From the NCBI RefSeq assembly GCF_025370935.1, contig NC_133485.1:1239257-1303256 (forward strand): a stretch of DNA of 64,000 nt. Direction: 5' to 3'. The notes under the pieces are model-generated. The model searched no databases. It saw only the letters and a program-made list of their open reading frames with translations, and was not told the origin of the DNA. Below are positions 9,764-20,186 of this stretch, one piece after another. Origin of the DNA: Choristoneura fumiferana. Taxonomy: Eukaryota; Arthropoda; Insecta; Lepidoptera; Tortricidae. Each line of letters opens with the position of its first letter. The first letter of the stretch is position 1. A program made the translations under genes and the position numbers.

Positions 9764-9893
9764 ACCTTCCCTTTTGAGGCATGGAACCCTAATTTAGCCT
9801 TAAATAATTTAGTGATTTTATATTACATTTAATAAATAAATGGATGGTAGGTACATTTTGGTTCGTGAAATCTGTCACAAGCATCAAATTTTG

Positions 9894-10107
9894 GCCTACA
9901 TACGTGGCACTGCAGGGCACAGTCCTCCTCTCAGAATGAGAGGCCTTAAGCCCTAGTTCCCAAGGGCCGACGGGCCGTAGTTGGGCCGAACTTCACACAC
10001 ACCATTAAACTTCTCCGCCGGCGTGCGCACAGGTTTCTTTAGCCTTTCGATCCTCAACTCGAGCTCCTGCTTCAGAGGCAGGTCAAACCACTAGGCCACT
10101 TAGCTCT
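9894..10107 (-). mobile_element. tRNA-derived SINE, degraded
   Basis: Shares GGCACTGCAGGGCACAG, CTCAGAATGAGAGGCC, CACACACACCATTAAA and the tRNA-like head GGTCAAACCACTAGGCCA with the copy at 5,684-5,998. The B-box region is degraded. Confidence 0.6.
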
Positions 10108-10203
10108 TTTCTGTGATATCTGTGGCTAACTGTCTATTTATTAAGATTGTTTTCAATGAAAGCTTTGTATTTTTGCTAACGAAACACTACAGACAAACTT
10201 CAC

Positions 10204-10395
10204 TAAGGCCGCTTGTAGTAGACGTCCGTTTTTTTCACCGGAAAACGGATCGTTTTTTTTGCCGGACTTGCGGTGTTGTAAGGCTTACAATGAATGTGTG
10301 TATGCATCGGACGCTGTCCGGCGACGAAGCCATACAACGCCGCAAAAAACGGTCGGTTGTCCAGTGAAAACAAGGGAAGTCTACAAGCGGCCTTA
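10204..10395. mobile_element. Short MITE with TAAGGCCGCTTGTAG inverted ends
   Basis: Ends TAAGGCCGCTTGTAG and CTACAAGCGGCCTTA are perfect reverse complements, with further inverted similarity inside (AAAACGGATCG / CCGCAAAAAACGGTCGG). The 192-bp element has no coding capacity. The target duplication is ambiguous because the terminal TAA/TTA can belong to the element or the site. It lies 17 bases before the foldback element at 10,412. Confidence 0.6.
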
Positions 10396-10411
10396 AGTAA
10401 TCGCTTGCACT

Positions 10412-10971
10412 CGCCATTAGGGGTGTAGTTAATGTACGACTTGTTAATGCACGCTTAATAATGCACGGCCTGATAATCTGTGCTTATGTTCACGAATTAT
10501 CATGCCGTGCATTATCATCCCGTACCGAACTAGCAGGGAACCAATAATGTACGCGCAATAATGTACGACGTGATAATCTGAAGCATTATGTCTTCCGATT
10601 ATCATGCCTTACGATTTCGATGATTTAAATTAAAAAAAAACCTAACGAAGGGCGAGAGCGGCGAGCGAGGCTACCGCCTAACCTAACCCGGCCAGGTCAG
10701 ATCTGCTCCGACTATTTATCGATCTCGCTCGCTGCGCTCGCTCGATCCTCGGCGAAAAATGTCTATTCATTCGAATCGATTGGATTCAGATTATCACGTC
10801 GTACATTATCACTACGTACATTACAGCGCGCGCAATATTTTGTACGCCCTGATAATGCGCGACCATGATAATGTACGGCATAATAATCGGAAGCAATAAT
10901 GCTTCGGATTATCATGTCGTACATTATTGCGCGTACATTCCGAGTTGTACATTATTGTTTCCCGCCATTAG
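10412..10971. mobile_element. Foldback element with 9-bp target duplications, packed with ATAATGTACG phrases
   Basis: The 9-bp repeat CGCCATTAG flanks the element (10,412-10,420 and 10,963-10,971). Termini GGGTGTAGTTAATGTAC and, inverted, GGGAAACAATAATGTAC form a loose terminal inverted repeat. Both halves are filled with alternating-strand copies of ATAATGTACG, GATTATCATG and related phrases, with a GC-richer centre (about 10,640-10,750) holding GCGAGCGAG and CTCGCTCGC. A 9-bp duplication fits Mutator-like elements, so a non-autonomous MULE derivative is one inference. There is no transposase. Confidence 0.65.
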
Positions 10972-11763
10972 TGTCATGTGGCGCCATCTATCGCAACTAT
11001 CGGAAGTCACGACTCATACGTTCCAAAGTGCATTAAAATGGTGCAAGAAATGATGTACTACTATGTCGGGTTCGAATCCTGTCTAACACACACGAAAACT
11101 TATTGGTTTAAAAATAAAAACTTAAATTGGTACCGTTACGTGTTTTCGTGCATTTGTAAAATTGTAAAAGTAGGTAGTCATTTAATAAATGTAGAATTAT
11201 AAGTGGAATCACCCTAGAAATTATTAGTTAAAAATACCTACAGTATTTTAGTAGGTACCTAATATTCCAACTTTGTATAATTAAATGATATTATTGTTTA
11301 GCGTTATCTATCATATCTTCGATAGACGAGTTCGTTCACCTTTATCAAGATTTGCTTCATTTATTTATCAATATATTTAACGAATTAATAACAACAATTT
11401 TGTTGCTTATTTATTTAGTCAATAAAACTTAGGCCCTTAATACAATAAATATTTTCAATTTGAATTAGTAGTTACAACTTTTAACACTGAAATGCAATTT
11501 ACCTTAAAAGGAAGTTTAGGATATTAACACTAACAGTTCATAAATTTCGAAAAAAAAATACTCATGCATTATTTTATGCACGCAGCTAATCAGTACAGTT
11601 TTAAACTTATCGGTGATACTGAGGTCGTCGATAAAGGGTCATTGAACTTTATTTTATCACATGTCACCTTGGTATCACAAAGTTTGTGTGACGACACATA
11701 TGGTATACAACGTGATCGTGACATCACTGTTACATTTTGTGTAAATATTTTTTTAACAGCTAA

Positions 11764-12035
11764 GTGTGTCGTGGCTTAGCGGTTAGAAGTGACGCAGGGT
11801 TTGAGACCTAGATCTTTCGAAAACAAAGTGGAAATACAATTAGCATCCTTTTGTAGTCAAAAGTTCAAAAGCAGTAAATAATGGGTGCAGACTGCACACA
11901 ACCAGTTGGATTCCTATTCCTTGCAAATAAAATGGCATCATTGTATTATACTTTCTTAATTTTTAACATCTTGTTGTTATGTTACGCTACTTTGTCACGA
12001 ATAAATGATTTTCTACTTCTATTTCTATACCTATG
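11764..12035 (+). mobile_element. Candidate tRNA-derived SINE, copy A
   Basis: Opens with tRNA-like CGTGGCTTAGCGGTTAGAAG (A-box-like) and CAGGGTTTGAGACC (B-box-like), then about 200 bp of body, then GAATAAATGATTTTCTACTT with short TTCTA repeats like a LINE/SINE tail. The family is not recognised. A second B-box-like GGGTTCGAATCC at about 11,069 has no matching A box. The rest of 10,997-11,763 is AT-rich with no gene that I can support. Confidence 0.4.
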
Positions 12036-12047
12036 ATACTAGACTTT

Positions 12048-12118
12048 ACTGGTGGCTTCGCACGCGCAGTCCATAGATCCGACATTGAAGTGAAATCCGG
12101 AATTTACAAAATTCTTCA
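12048..12118 (+). repeat. CCCGCGG...TATTAG repeat, 5' half of a split copy (A)
   Basis: GGTGGCTTCGCACGCG followed by GACATTGAAGTGAAATCCGG matches the start of the full copy at 52,513-52,912. The continuation is found at 13,065-13,337, so later insertions split this element. Confidence 0.6.
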
Positions 12119-12121
12119 AAA

Positions 12122-12321
12122 ATCCTGCCGTGAAGCAGCAGTGCTTGCACTGTTGTGTTTCGGCGTGGAGAGTAAGACAGCCGGAGAATTTGCACTTGGT
12201 CCCATTTAGGCAGGTTGGCAACGCATCTGCAATATCTGCAATTGGTGTTGCAGATGTTTATGGTGATCTCTTACTATCAGGACCCACTTGCTCGTTTGCC
12301 ATCCAGTTGAATAAAAAAAAA
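12122..12321 (+). mobile_element. Bm1-like SINE, 5' truncated, copy A
   Basis: From ATCCTGCCGTGAAGCAGCAG to CCAGTTGAATAAAAAAAA. Compared with copy B (26,966-27,180), the middle from the CCGGTGAAATTACTGG region is shortened and garbled here, possibly a sequencing or assembly error. Confidence 0.7.
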
Positions 12322-12344
12322 CGAAATTACCAATGACCATAGGG

Positions 12345-12480
12345 CTGGTACATTTATCGCCCAACGTATTGGGATCACAAAGCAGCGCGGAAATGCAGCC
12401 AGCCTTATGGGCACTCTTGGGCTGGACAAGACTCGGGGGAATGGTACCTATATACTTACAGTTTACTTATTTTTAGGATA
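12345..12480 (+). mobile_element. Retroelement 3' end encoding a QRIGI..QR.NAASLMGTL peptide, copy A
   Basis: One frame reads FIAQRIGITKQRGNAASLMG followed by TL. The same peptide pattern occurs at 27,204-27,345 and 42,895-43,140, each followed by an AT-rich tract with TTTTTAGGATT and TTAGTATAAG. I infer the end of a LINE ORF plus its 3' UTR; the clade is not identified. Confidence 0.5.
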
Positions 12481-12510
12481 GTTTAGTATAAGTACATCAA
12501 TAGTACCTAC

Positions 12511-12989
12511 ATATTAAATATATTGACCCGGATAACTCACGTCTTAAATCGAGTTTAGCTCGACATGTTTCGGGCTAATTCGTAGCCCTTCGTCTTCAGC
12601 CGCGTATCCACTAGAGGCAGCCTCGGGACGAGCGGCTGCCTCGCTCGAGGCCGCGCAAGTGGAGACGCTGCCAAAGGCATGGCTCAGACTGAGGCTCCTT
12701 TGAGCACGGCCAAAAAACCGACAAAATATGGCTCGGCTCGCGGTGCTCGGCCTGAGGCTGCTCTAATGGATACGCGGCTTTCGGAGCAACGCGACTCAGC
12801 GGCTGCTGCAACACGCGCACTGCGCGTCGCCGCTCCGCTCGCGCGACTACCCGACGAAACTGACACCGGCACACAACTACCCGCGTTTTCATCATCATTT
12901 TCATTACAACTGTCAATGTAGGGTAGCACACAACACTACTTAAGAATGTTATATATTAAATATGAGTGAGTCTCACGGTAGTTTCATGT
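12511..12989. mobile_element. CACGTCTTAAATCGAG...CTCACGGTAG element, copy A
   Basis: Left end GACCCGGATAACTCACGTCT to GTAGCCCTTCGTCTTC equals the palindrome arm at 8,561. Right end GAGTGAGTCTCACGGTAGTT equals the palindrome flank. The GC-rich interior contains an inverted GGATACGCGG / CCGCGTATCC pair near 12,600 and 12,769. Short frames here (for example an 80-residue Ala-rich one) are GC-rich by-products with no recognisable domain. Confidence 0.65.
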
Positions 12990-13064
12990 TCAAAATAGTA
13001 CCTACCTTTACAATAATGCGTTTGTTTAAATAAATAATTAATTACCCCTAAATTCTTCTAAGAA

Positions 13065-13337
13065 AAGAGTTCCAAAAAACTACATCGTGGTTCTCATTGT
13101 CATTGCATTAAAAGCAGCCGTGCAAATTAATATGAGTTTAAGCCCAGCGTTTTTGATTATGACATTTTATCCCTATCCCGTGGGAATTTTGGAGTAAAAA
13201 GGAGCCTATAAGTAATGTCAGACATTCAGCTACCTACATGCCAAATCTCATCCAAATATATCCAGCCGTTTTAGCGTGAAAGAGTAACTAACATACACAA
13301 ACAAATACAAACTTCCGCATTTATAATATAAGTAGGA
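13065..13337 (+). repeat. CCCGCGG...TATTAG repeat, 3' half of the split copy (A)
   Basis: ACATCGTGGTTCTCATTGTC, CTATCCCGTGGGAATTTTGG, CCAGCCGTTTTAGCGTGAAA and CGCATTTATAATATAAGTAG follow the order of the full copy at 52,513-52,912. Confidence 0.65.
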
Positions 13338-13490
13338 GTAGGTATGAGTTTAAAACTTTTCAAACATCCAGAATATTAATGAAGACCAGACGATTATCAT
13401 AAGTAAATATAATCTTAATATCTTTTATATATATTTTAGCAAACGTATAAACACAGATTATACCCTACTTATAACACGTTTGGCGGCCAT

Positions 13491-14095
13491 AAGACCCCTT
13501 TTACTACACATGTTAGTTAGTAGCACGAGAGCATGCTACTAACGAGCCAATGCTACCTACTAGCATGTGTGTACAGGGCATGCTACTATCGAGCATGCTT
13601 TTAGTAGCCTGCTATTAGCGAGCATGCTAGTTGATGCGGGGGTGGAAGGGGGAAAGGTAATAAGCAAGTGTGAACGCGTTTGCTCAATGAGCATGCTAGT
13701 ATTGGTAGTGCCACGAGAGTTGCAAACAAAAAAAAGTTGCTAAAAGTGAATTTGTTATAAATTAATTAATTTACTACCGTTGCTTTGCGAAAAGCCGTAA
13801 CGGCCACAGGGTTGCAGCCGTAGGCCGTGGATTTTGAGATTTTTGGCCTGAAAGCCGTAGAACACGTTGAAAACGGTAATTGCCGTGGCAACACTGACAT
13901 TGAACTGACAGGAGCATGCTATCAAAAGGCATGTGTATCGGAGTGTTTATTTCGAGCATGCTTATTTATGAGCATACTCAAAACTAGCATGTATATTGCT
14001 AGCAAATGTAAACAGTCCATGAGCACGCTCATTAGTGGCATGCTCATAAGCATGCTAATAGTAACGAGCATGTGTAACAGTAGCTTAAGCGTCTT
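13491..14095. mobile_element. Foldback element packed with GAGCATGCT phrases, copy A
   Basis: About 15 copies of RGCATGYT lie in two clusters (13,525-13,700 and 13,910-14,070) around a centre that is free of them. The ends are loosely inverted: AAGACCCCTTTTACTACACATG against, reversed, AAGACGCTTAAG...TACACATG. The phrase is itself a palindrome (GCATGC). No transposase and no clear target duplication. Inferred to be a non-autonomous DNA element. Confidence 0.5.
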
Positions 14096-14383
14096 AATTC
14101 ACTGGTCAAATCGTAGACGTATACGTAGCACCACACTCCTTTCATCAACTCATTTAAAAACCTGACTTGACGTGTCCCTTTTACTTCCAGAGCTATCATA
14201 AAAGAGTCCATATAAAAGCTAAATAGAGGAATCGCCCTCGCTAATCGCTGGGAAACCCGCAAGGGACGAGAAGGGACATTTTCTGAATAGCAGCACGCGA
14301 CGCTCGTCGATACCTCAGGGCGGACATATGACGTCATCGGAAGTTATATACATAGTAGGAATGTTCATAGCTCAAATAATAAT

Positions 14384-14575
14384 GTAAGTTGAAATGGAAA
14401 TGGATGGACCACGATTACACCGCTCGAAGAATAGATAACGGTTGGGGAGTAAGATTCTTGATTGGCGTGGCGACCAAGAACCGATTTTGAGGTGTTGGCG
14501 GGCTTTCCAGTACTGACGGGCCACCGGTAGATTCAGATGACAAGTTGTCTTTCATTGTTCAACAGTGATATTGGG
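14384..14575 (+). mobile_element. RTE-type LINE fragment, copy A
   Basis: Degenerate match to the RTE C-terminal block: TAAGTTGAAATGGAAATGGA, then CCGCTCGAAGAATAGATAAC and GGTGTTGGCGGGC.... It resembles the better-preserved 56,048-56,300 fragment. 14,576-14,913 shows no feature I recognise. Confidence 0.45.
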
Positions 14576-14913
14576 GATGTTACGGAGTTTCTAATCCGAA
14601 ATCGACAAATCGGAACTTCCAATTGTACCTATTACACCTTCGTTGCCGGATTCAGCTACCACCCTCTTAAAGCGAAGGTTTTAACCGCTCGATGCATAGC
14701 CAATTACTCGTAAAGACGTGTCAACCTGTACGAACAAGTTCATGCATGTTGCACGGGGCCCTTCTTCAAGTGCATTTTTTCCTCGATTATTCCTTCTCTT
14801 GTTACGCAATGTGCTGATTTGATGAAATTTTGTGCTGCTTTTCAAATATAAATATACACTTTCTATTTATCCTTTTATCATTTATCGTCTGCCTCCTTGT
14901 GTCACTGCCTGTG

Positions 14914-15010
14914 TACAATACAATACAATACAATACAAATTTTCTTTATTGATCACCAAAAGCAGTACAGAGACATTACAAAAATAGAAAAAAATTCAGG
15001 TAGATAATAG
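14914..15010 (-). mobile_element. LINE 3' end with (ATTGT)n tail, copy A
   Basis: ACAATACAATACAATACAAT followed by TTTCTTTATTGATCACC is the reverse complement of an AATAAAG-type LINE 3' end. Copy B has a shorter tail. Confidence 0.6.
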
Positions 15011-17015
15011 GCGTGTAACTGACTTCGTCTTCAGTTCCAATTCCGATAAACCAAATTTAAAAAACTCCAAGTCCGGCTTCGGTTTCGATGAAACCACTTC
15101 CCATCCCTACATACAGCGGTCACTACAGCGACCAAATGTCAGCTTTATTTGCTAACAGAAAATGAGTTATGATTCTATGAACACTGAGCTCATTTTTGGT
15201 TTTCCTGCGAATGGAGACTTGAGTCGTACTTGCGAAAGGGCTCGAAAAATTATTTTTAAATTGAAATTTAATACGTCTGTAACTTTGAACTGCAGTATTT
15301 TAATTTACAGTGTAACTTAGTGCATGTGTTCGCGTAAAAGGTTGTTTCTTATTGTTTCACTGGAAAGGGTAATGCGATTTGTTATTTAGGTTGTTTTAGC
15401 CATTATTTTAAGGAAATAGTTTATTTAGTAAAGAGGAAAACTGTTAACACGGGTTAAATCATGTTAGTTATGTCTTAAGAAAGTATACAGAAGTTTTGAT
15501 TGGTATGGTTCTTCTATCAAAATACACTTTTAAAACCCGTATATCTTTTGATCTAAAAAATTGTGTGGAAGCATATTATAATACGATTTAAATTGAAGGT
15601 TAATAGGTGATGCTTTGCTAGTGACTTGCGAATAGCCATTTAATTATCAGCATCTACCACATGTACTCGTACGACAGAATAAATAACAACTTGTAAACAC
15701 GTATTTCACCATTGCCCGAATAATCGGTCAAAATGGACCCAATGTCGTCCTTTGGCTATCGCACTAAACATGTGCTCTTATCAGTTATCTTCAATAATAG
15801 CTGATTATAAAAACGTGTTAAAACATCAGACGTTAGGATTATCACTTTCGCAACATCATTTTGATAAAAAACTCAATAACATTCTAAAGGAAAGCTACAG
15901 GAATAACAGCTCTTGAAAACAATATGTCACTATTATTTGTTTTTATTAGTCAAACGAGTATGTTTGCTACGCTAGTTTTGGCCAAGAAATCTAGTTTCAG
16001 CCATTCTCATTCCACTAACATGTTTTTTTTTTTATATTGTAAATCAGTTTTATTCGTTTACTTGTCTACTTTTTATTTCACCCATTTTGTTAAAACTTAG
16101 TGACTTAATGAAATAAATTCCGAATCAGGTTTTCACGTGTCAGGCTTAGCCTAGTGTGGAACCAACGGAAACCCTATTTGTAATTTGTTTTTGCTTTTAC
16201 TAACCCATTTTTTTATTTAAAAAAATACCTTTTTGAGTCTCTTGCACAGATTACTAATATGTCTCTTGTCAGATTCATCTCAACAGATGTTTTTTGACAC
16301 TGACAATAGCCGTATCTGTTTTTTGAAAATTGAATTTTTCTCATTCCTATGTTAACTCAAATCTAATTACCATATCACTAGTTACTGCACAAAAAAGGAC
16401 AATGGTAATGAGACTGGTGTACAGATAATTAAGAAAAGCCAATTATTATGCGGCACTATATTGCGAACGCACTTCGGTAAGTTACATCATCCTTTTGCTT
16501 ATCTGCCCTCACTGTTTCTATGAACCGCAACCTACTCATTTACACCCGATCAATCAATAATTTATGTAACGAATCACCTCATACCGGCCATCTCAAATTC
16601 ATACAGGGTTCTCGGATACTTACCCACAACCCTTCAGACGAATGAATAAGTTAGCTCTGTCAATCAAGCGTCCTCCCTTCCGGAAGCAATAACACTTCCG
16701 TGGTCGTACTGTTAAAGCTACTGAATGTAACATGCGATTTTTGGGTACGAGTAGTTCTAACTAGCGTCAGTATTCTGTCTCATTATATTGAAGAAATGAG
16801 CTACAGCGATCATAAAATTTAAATGAATTAAAATAGCACTTTTCTTGCATAGAATATATCGAAAGTATTTGTTAGTTTACCTCAAAAGCATTAATTCCTT
16901 GTAGCGATTCACCGAATTGCATTTCACCTCGATCGTATATTTAATTATAACGTTGTGTCACAATCATTTTTTTTGTCGCTATAAATTTTAGTCGCTTTTC
17001 ACCTCGATCGTGCAT
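15011..17015. other. No recognisable feature (copy A)
   Basis: AT-rich and largely single copy apart from its counterpart in copy B (about 29,851-31,857). No coding block. TTTCACCTCGATCGT occurs twice, at about 16,922 and 16,998, 76 bases apart; the following MITE sits just after the second. Confidence 0.5.
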
Positions 17016-17342
17016 TTAAGAGCGTTTATACCTGCTGAGCTGGCAACGTTGCATTATGTAAGTTTTTTTTTTCGATTATTCGATAAAAATTGAATAAAAA
17101 TTAAAAATGGTGTATATTTGTGATAGACTTTTATATTCTTTAAAAACGAGTTAATGTTTATAAACGGCTTTTAAAGAAAATAAAAGTCATTAACGAATAA
17201 TTGTTGCAGCAGACACATTATTTTTTATATTAAACAGTTCTAACAGACCACATTTTTAATTTTCATTCTATTTTTATGGAATAATCGAGAAAAACTAACA
17301 AAAATGCAACGTTGCCAGCTCAGCAGGTATAAACGCTCTTAA
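17016..17342. mobile_element. MITE with perfect 39-bp terminal inverted repeats, copy A
   Basis: Ends 17,016-17,054 and 17,304-17,342 are perfect reverse complements, starting TTAAGAGCGTTTATACCTGC. The interior is AT-rich with no ORF. TTAA at both tips could be the target site (as for piggyBac) or part of the repeat; I cannot decide. Confidence 0.8.
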
Positions 17343-17382
17343 AGCAAAGTCATCGAGACGAGATATATACTCATCTTTGTCT

Positions 17383-17680
17383 GATCATCATCATCATCGT
17401 CATGTCAGCCGTATGACATCTACTGATGGACATAGGCCTCCCCCATAGACCTCCAGTTGCTTCGGTTGGCAGCGGCCTGCATCCACCGTGAACCCGCGAC
17501 TTTAACCAGGTCATCCGTCCATCTTGTTGGTGGACATCCTACGCTGCGCTTGCCGATCCGCGGCCTCCACTCGAGAACTTTTCGGCCCCAACGGCCATCC
17601 GCTCTCCGTGCTATATGGCCCGTCCATTGCCACTTTTTCTGATACGTCATTATTAATATTTCGCTCCATTTCTGTCTCAT
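17383..17680 (-). pseudogene. RTE-type LINE, C-terminal end, copy A
   Basis: An 86-residue open minus-strand frame (17,420-17,680) includes KKWQWTGHIARRADGRWGRK, then WRPRIGKRSVG, PPTRWTDDL, SRWMQAA and GEAYVHQ. The plus-strand ATCATCATCATCGTCAT at 17,383 is the complement of the element's 3' ATGATG-type tail. Only the C-terminal portion of the ORF remains. Confidence 0.8.
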
Positions 17681-17726
17681 GATATAATTTATCTCGTCTC
17701 GTTGACTTTAGACGTATTGAATATTC

Positions 17727-18006
17727 TTTTTTTTTTTATACGACTGGAAGGCAAACAAGCAAGTGGGTCTCCTGGTGGTAAGAGGTCACCACCGCCCATA
17801 AACATCTGCAACACCAGGGGTGTTGCAAACGCGTTGCCAACCTAGAGGCCTAAGATGGGATACCTCACGTGCCAGTAATTTCACCGGCTGTCTTACTCTC
17901 CACGCCGAAACACAACAATGCAAGCACTGCTGCTTCACGGCAGGATTAGCGAGCAAGATGGTGGTAGCAATCCGGGCGGACCTTGCATAAGATCCTACCA
18001 CCTGCC
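17727..18006 (-). mobile_element. Bm1-like SINE, full length, copy A
   Basis: Oligo-T at 17,727 is the complement of the poly(A) end; the head lies at about 18,006. It carries the family phrases TCACCGGCTGTCTTACTCTC and GCTTCACGGCAGGATTAGCG. Confidence 0.75.
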
Positions 18007-18292
18007 ATTCTGGAGAATTACCGATAGTATTCTTACTCAGATTCTCCATTTAACATGAAACTAACAAGTCCCGGTAGTGTGTACTAGCACAGCTATGATA
18101 TGGGTACATGAAACATCGCGTGAAAATATGCCAACACAAAGCGCGAGTGTTTGCTTGCCATGCCGAATGCTCGGCGCCTCCTACGAGTAAGTATTTTGAA
18201 ATTGCAAAAACAATGCTTACGTGGCGTTGGATAAAATTAAAATAGTTCTTTAAGTTTAGTAATTTTTGGAGTTATACATTTCCGTCAGTTTT

Positions 18293-18851
18293 TAGGGTTC
18301 CGTAGCCTAATGGCAAAACACGGAGCCCTTATGGATTCGGCGTGTCTGTATGTTTGTCTGTCCGTATGTCACAGCCACTTTTTTTCCGAAACTATAAGAA
18401 CTATACTGTTGAAACTTGGTAAGTAGATGTATTCTGTGAACCGCATTAAGATTTTCAAACAAAAATAGAAAAAAAAACAATACATTTTGGGGTTTCCTCA
18501 TACTTAGAATTGAAACTCAAATTTTTTTTTCATCAAACTCATATGTGTCTATGGATAGGTGTTCAAAAATGATATTGACGTTTCTAATATCATTTTTTTC
18601 TTAACTGAACAGTTTGCGCGAGAGACACTTCCAAAATGGTAAAATGTGTGTCCCCCGCCTGTAACTTCTAAAATAAGAGAATATAAAACTAAAAAAAATA
18701 TATGATGTACATAACCAAGCGAACTTCCACCGATAGTTGGTTTTAACGAGATCTAGCGAGTTTTTTTTTGTTTTTGTAAAGGAAACCTTTATATTATGTT
18801 GCTTGCTGCTACGGAACCCTTCATGGGCGAGTCCGACTCACACTTGGCCGC
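18293..18851 (-). repeat. GGCCAAGTGCGAGTCGG...GGGTTCCGTA family, copy A
   Basis: Minus-strand orientation: the tip is GGGTTCCGTAGCCTAATGGC at 18,293 and the far end is the complement of AGCGGCCAAGTGTGAGTCGG near 18,830-18,851. The TGTCTGTATGT...GTCTGTCCGTATGTCACAGC block is typical. Common in lepidopteran genomes; class unresolved. Confidence 0.6.
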
Positions 18852-18937
18852 TTTTTTTAAAGAACGTTAACCTTTCGTAGCAATTACTTCCTATTTTAAT
18901 TCTAATCCTACTGGCCTAAACAGCTGAGTAGCTGAGT

Positions 18938-18992
18938 GTTTTTGAAATAATCATGTATGTAAGGAAGAACATATGTGACTTTCCCACTAACG
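18938..18992 (+). mobile_element. 55-bp fragment of the 23,153-25,860 LINE, copy A
   Basis: TTTTTGAAATAATCATGTATGT...ATATGTGACTTTCCCACTAA matches 25,307-25,361 and encodes the FEIIMYVRKNICDFPTN-like peptide. An isolated piece. Confidence 0.6.
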
Positions 18993-19087
18993 GTATTTTT
19001 TTATGATAGCTTAATATATATATTTTCACAATTCTCAGATCTCAATTGAATTGACTAAATAAAACAATAATCATTTTATGTTTATCG

Positions 19088-19272
19088 TCATCATCATCAT
19101 CCCAGCCTATATACGTCCCACTGCTGGCACAGGCCTCCTCTCAGAACAAGAGGGCTTGGGCCGTAGTTTCCACGCGGGCCCAGTGCGGATCGGGAACTTC
19201 ACACGCACCATTGAATTGCTTCGCAGGTTTGTGCAGGTTTCCTCACGATGTTTTCCTTCACCGCAAAGCTCT
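19088..19272 (-). mobile_element. tRNA-derived SINE, head missing, copy A
   Basis: The 3' end CCCAGCCTATATACGTCCCA and body match 5,684-5,998. It stops at TTCCTTCACCGCAAAGCTC, before the tRNA-like head. Confidence 0.65.
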
Positions 19273-19290
19273 CTTTGTGTTTATACTCTC

Positions 19291-19441
19291 TTATGCATAG
19301 TAATGTGCAATGTTATGCTAATTAAATTTATGGCAACTTATCGTTATGCCAATCTACAATATGCGCATTTACATTATGAGTATTCAGTTATGCGAATTAA
19401 TGTTATGAGAATTAATAATTATGCTAAATAACGTTATGCCA
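19291..19441. repeat. TTATGCNAATTAA phrase array, copy A
   Basis: About ten degenerate units such as GTTATGCTAATTAA, GTTATGCCAATC, GTTATGCGAATTAATG and ATTATGCTAAATAAC occur at 14-18-base spacing. It directly follows the truncated SINE. Confidence 0.5.
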
Positions 19442-19501
19442 CGCTTAAATCATCCTATATGTGATTTGATGTCATTCGCACGCAAAGTTTGAGCCCTGGA
19501 T

Positions 19502-19585
19502 ACGACTCTATTTCAAGGGCCGGTAGGAAGTGCCAGATATCTTTGTACGCTCCGCTGTGGCAGATATTAATGCAGGTGACTGTAC
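19502..19585. repeat. CAGATATCTTTG...GCTGTGGCAGATAT MITE-like fragment, copy A
   Basis: Shares GGGCCGGTAGGAAG, AGATATCTTTGTACGC and CGCTGTGGCAGATAT with copies at 47,430-47,530 and 55,680-55,800 (opposite orientation). Confidence 0.45.
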
Positions 19586-19924
19586 AAAGTATAATCGAAC
19601 ATTTGACGATTGTTTTCTGTCTAACTTAAGCTTAAACTTCACTTAACCAACAAAAAGCTTTTTCCACGTACAATTTGAATAACTTTCTCACAATTAAATT
19701 CATCCTTGCCGTCACGCATCCCGCAGAAGGCCGTACCTACTTCCTGCACCCGAACACTAAATTTCACTTACATTCCGACTAATGAACCATGGAGACCGTG
19801 TACTGTTTTATATGCACGACCTCTTGTTGGCTGAGGGGGATTCCGTGTTTTATCGGGAAGGTTCCGTGAGAGGGAAATATGGAGCCCAGAGGATAAAGTA
19901 TGTTAAAAGTGGACGCACAATTTT

Positions 19925-19990
19925 GAAAGAAAGAGAGAAAGAAAACATTTATTCGTGACAACGTGATACAAGAAAAATAATATCAATAAT
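19925..19990 (-). mobile_element. LINE 3' tail remnant, copy A
   Basis: GAAAGAAAACATTTATTCGT followed by ACAACGTGATACA resembles the complement of a LINE 3' end (AATAAATGTTTTCTTTC). The sequence from here to about 20,170 differs strongly from copy B. Confidence 0.4.
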
Positions 19991-20186
19991 AAAAAAATGC
20001 ATTTGTCACGTATCGGTTACAATGTCTGGTTACAACGAAAGGTCTTCCTATTGTACATTTTGTACATGCATTTCACATATGGTACAATTCAGTGGTCTAC
20101 CAACAACAACTCTAATTTTCCTTTGGATTATCAGGTTTCATGTTTTACATTTTTCACACACTTCCTCGTAAATAGCGGCTACTTAT

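Noticed and set aside
10421..10962. Clustered regulatory enhancer (repeated ATAATGTACG)
   Set aside because: Flanking 9-bp duplications and inverted organisation are better explained by a transposon; no independent evidence for regulation.
11564..11779. 71-residue frame, nearly identical at 26,411-26,626, as a conserved gene
   Set aside because: The identity comes from the 12 kb duplication, not from selection on protein. It runs into the tRNA-like SINE head and shows no domain.
12679..12921. Ala/Arg-rich frames on both strands at 12,611-12,931 and 27,416-27,793
   Set aside because: These are by-products of the GC-rich interior of a dispersed non-coding element; frames are open on both strands and no domain is recognisable.
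14044..14337. 97-residue minus-strand frame
   Set aside because: It differs between copies A and B by indels that shift it, and it overlaps the GCATGC array; not coding.
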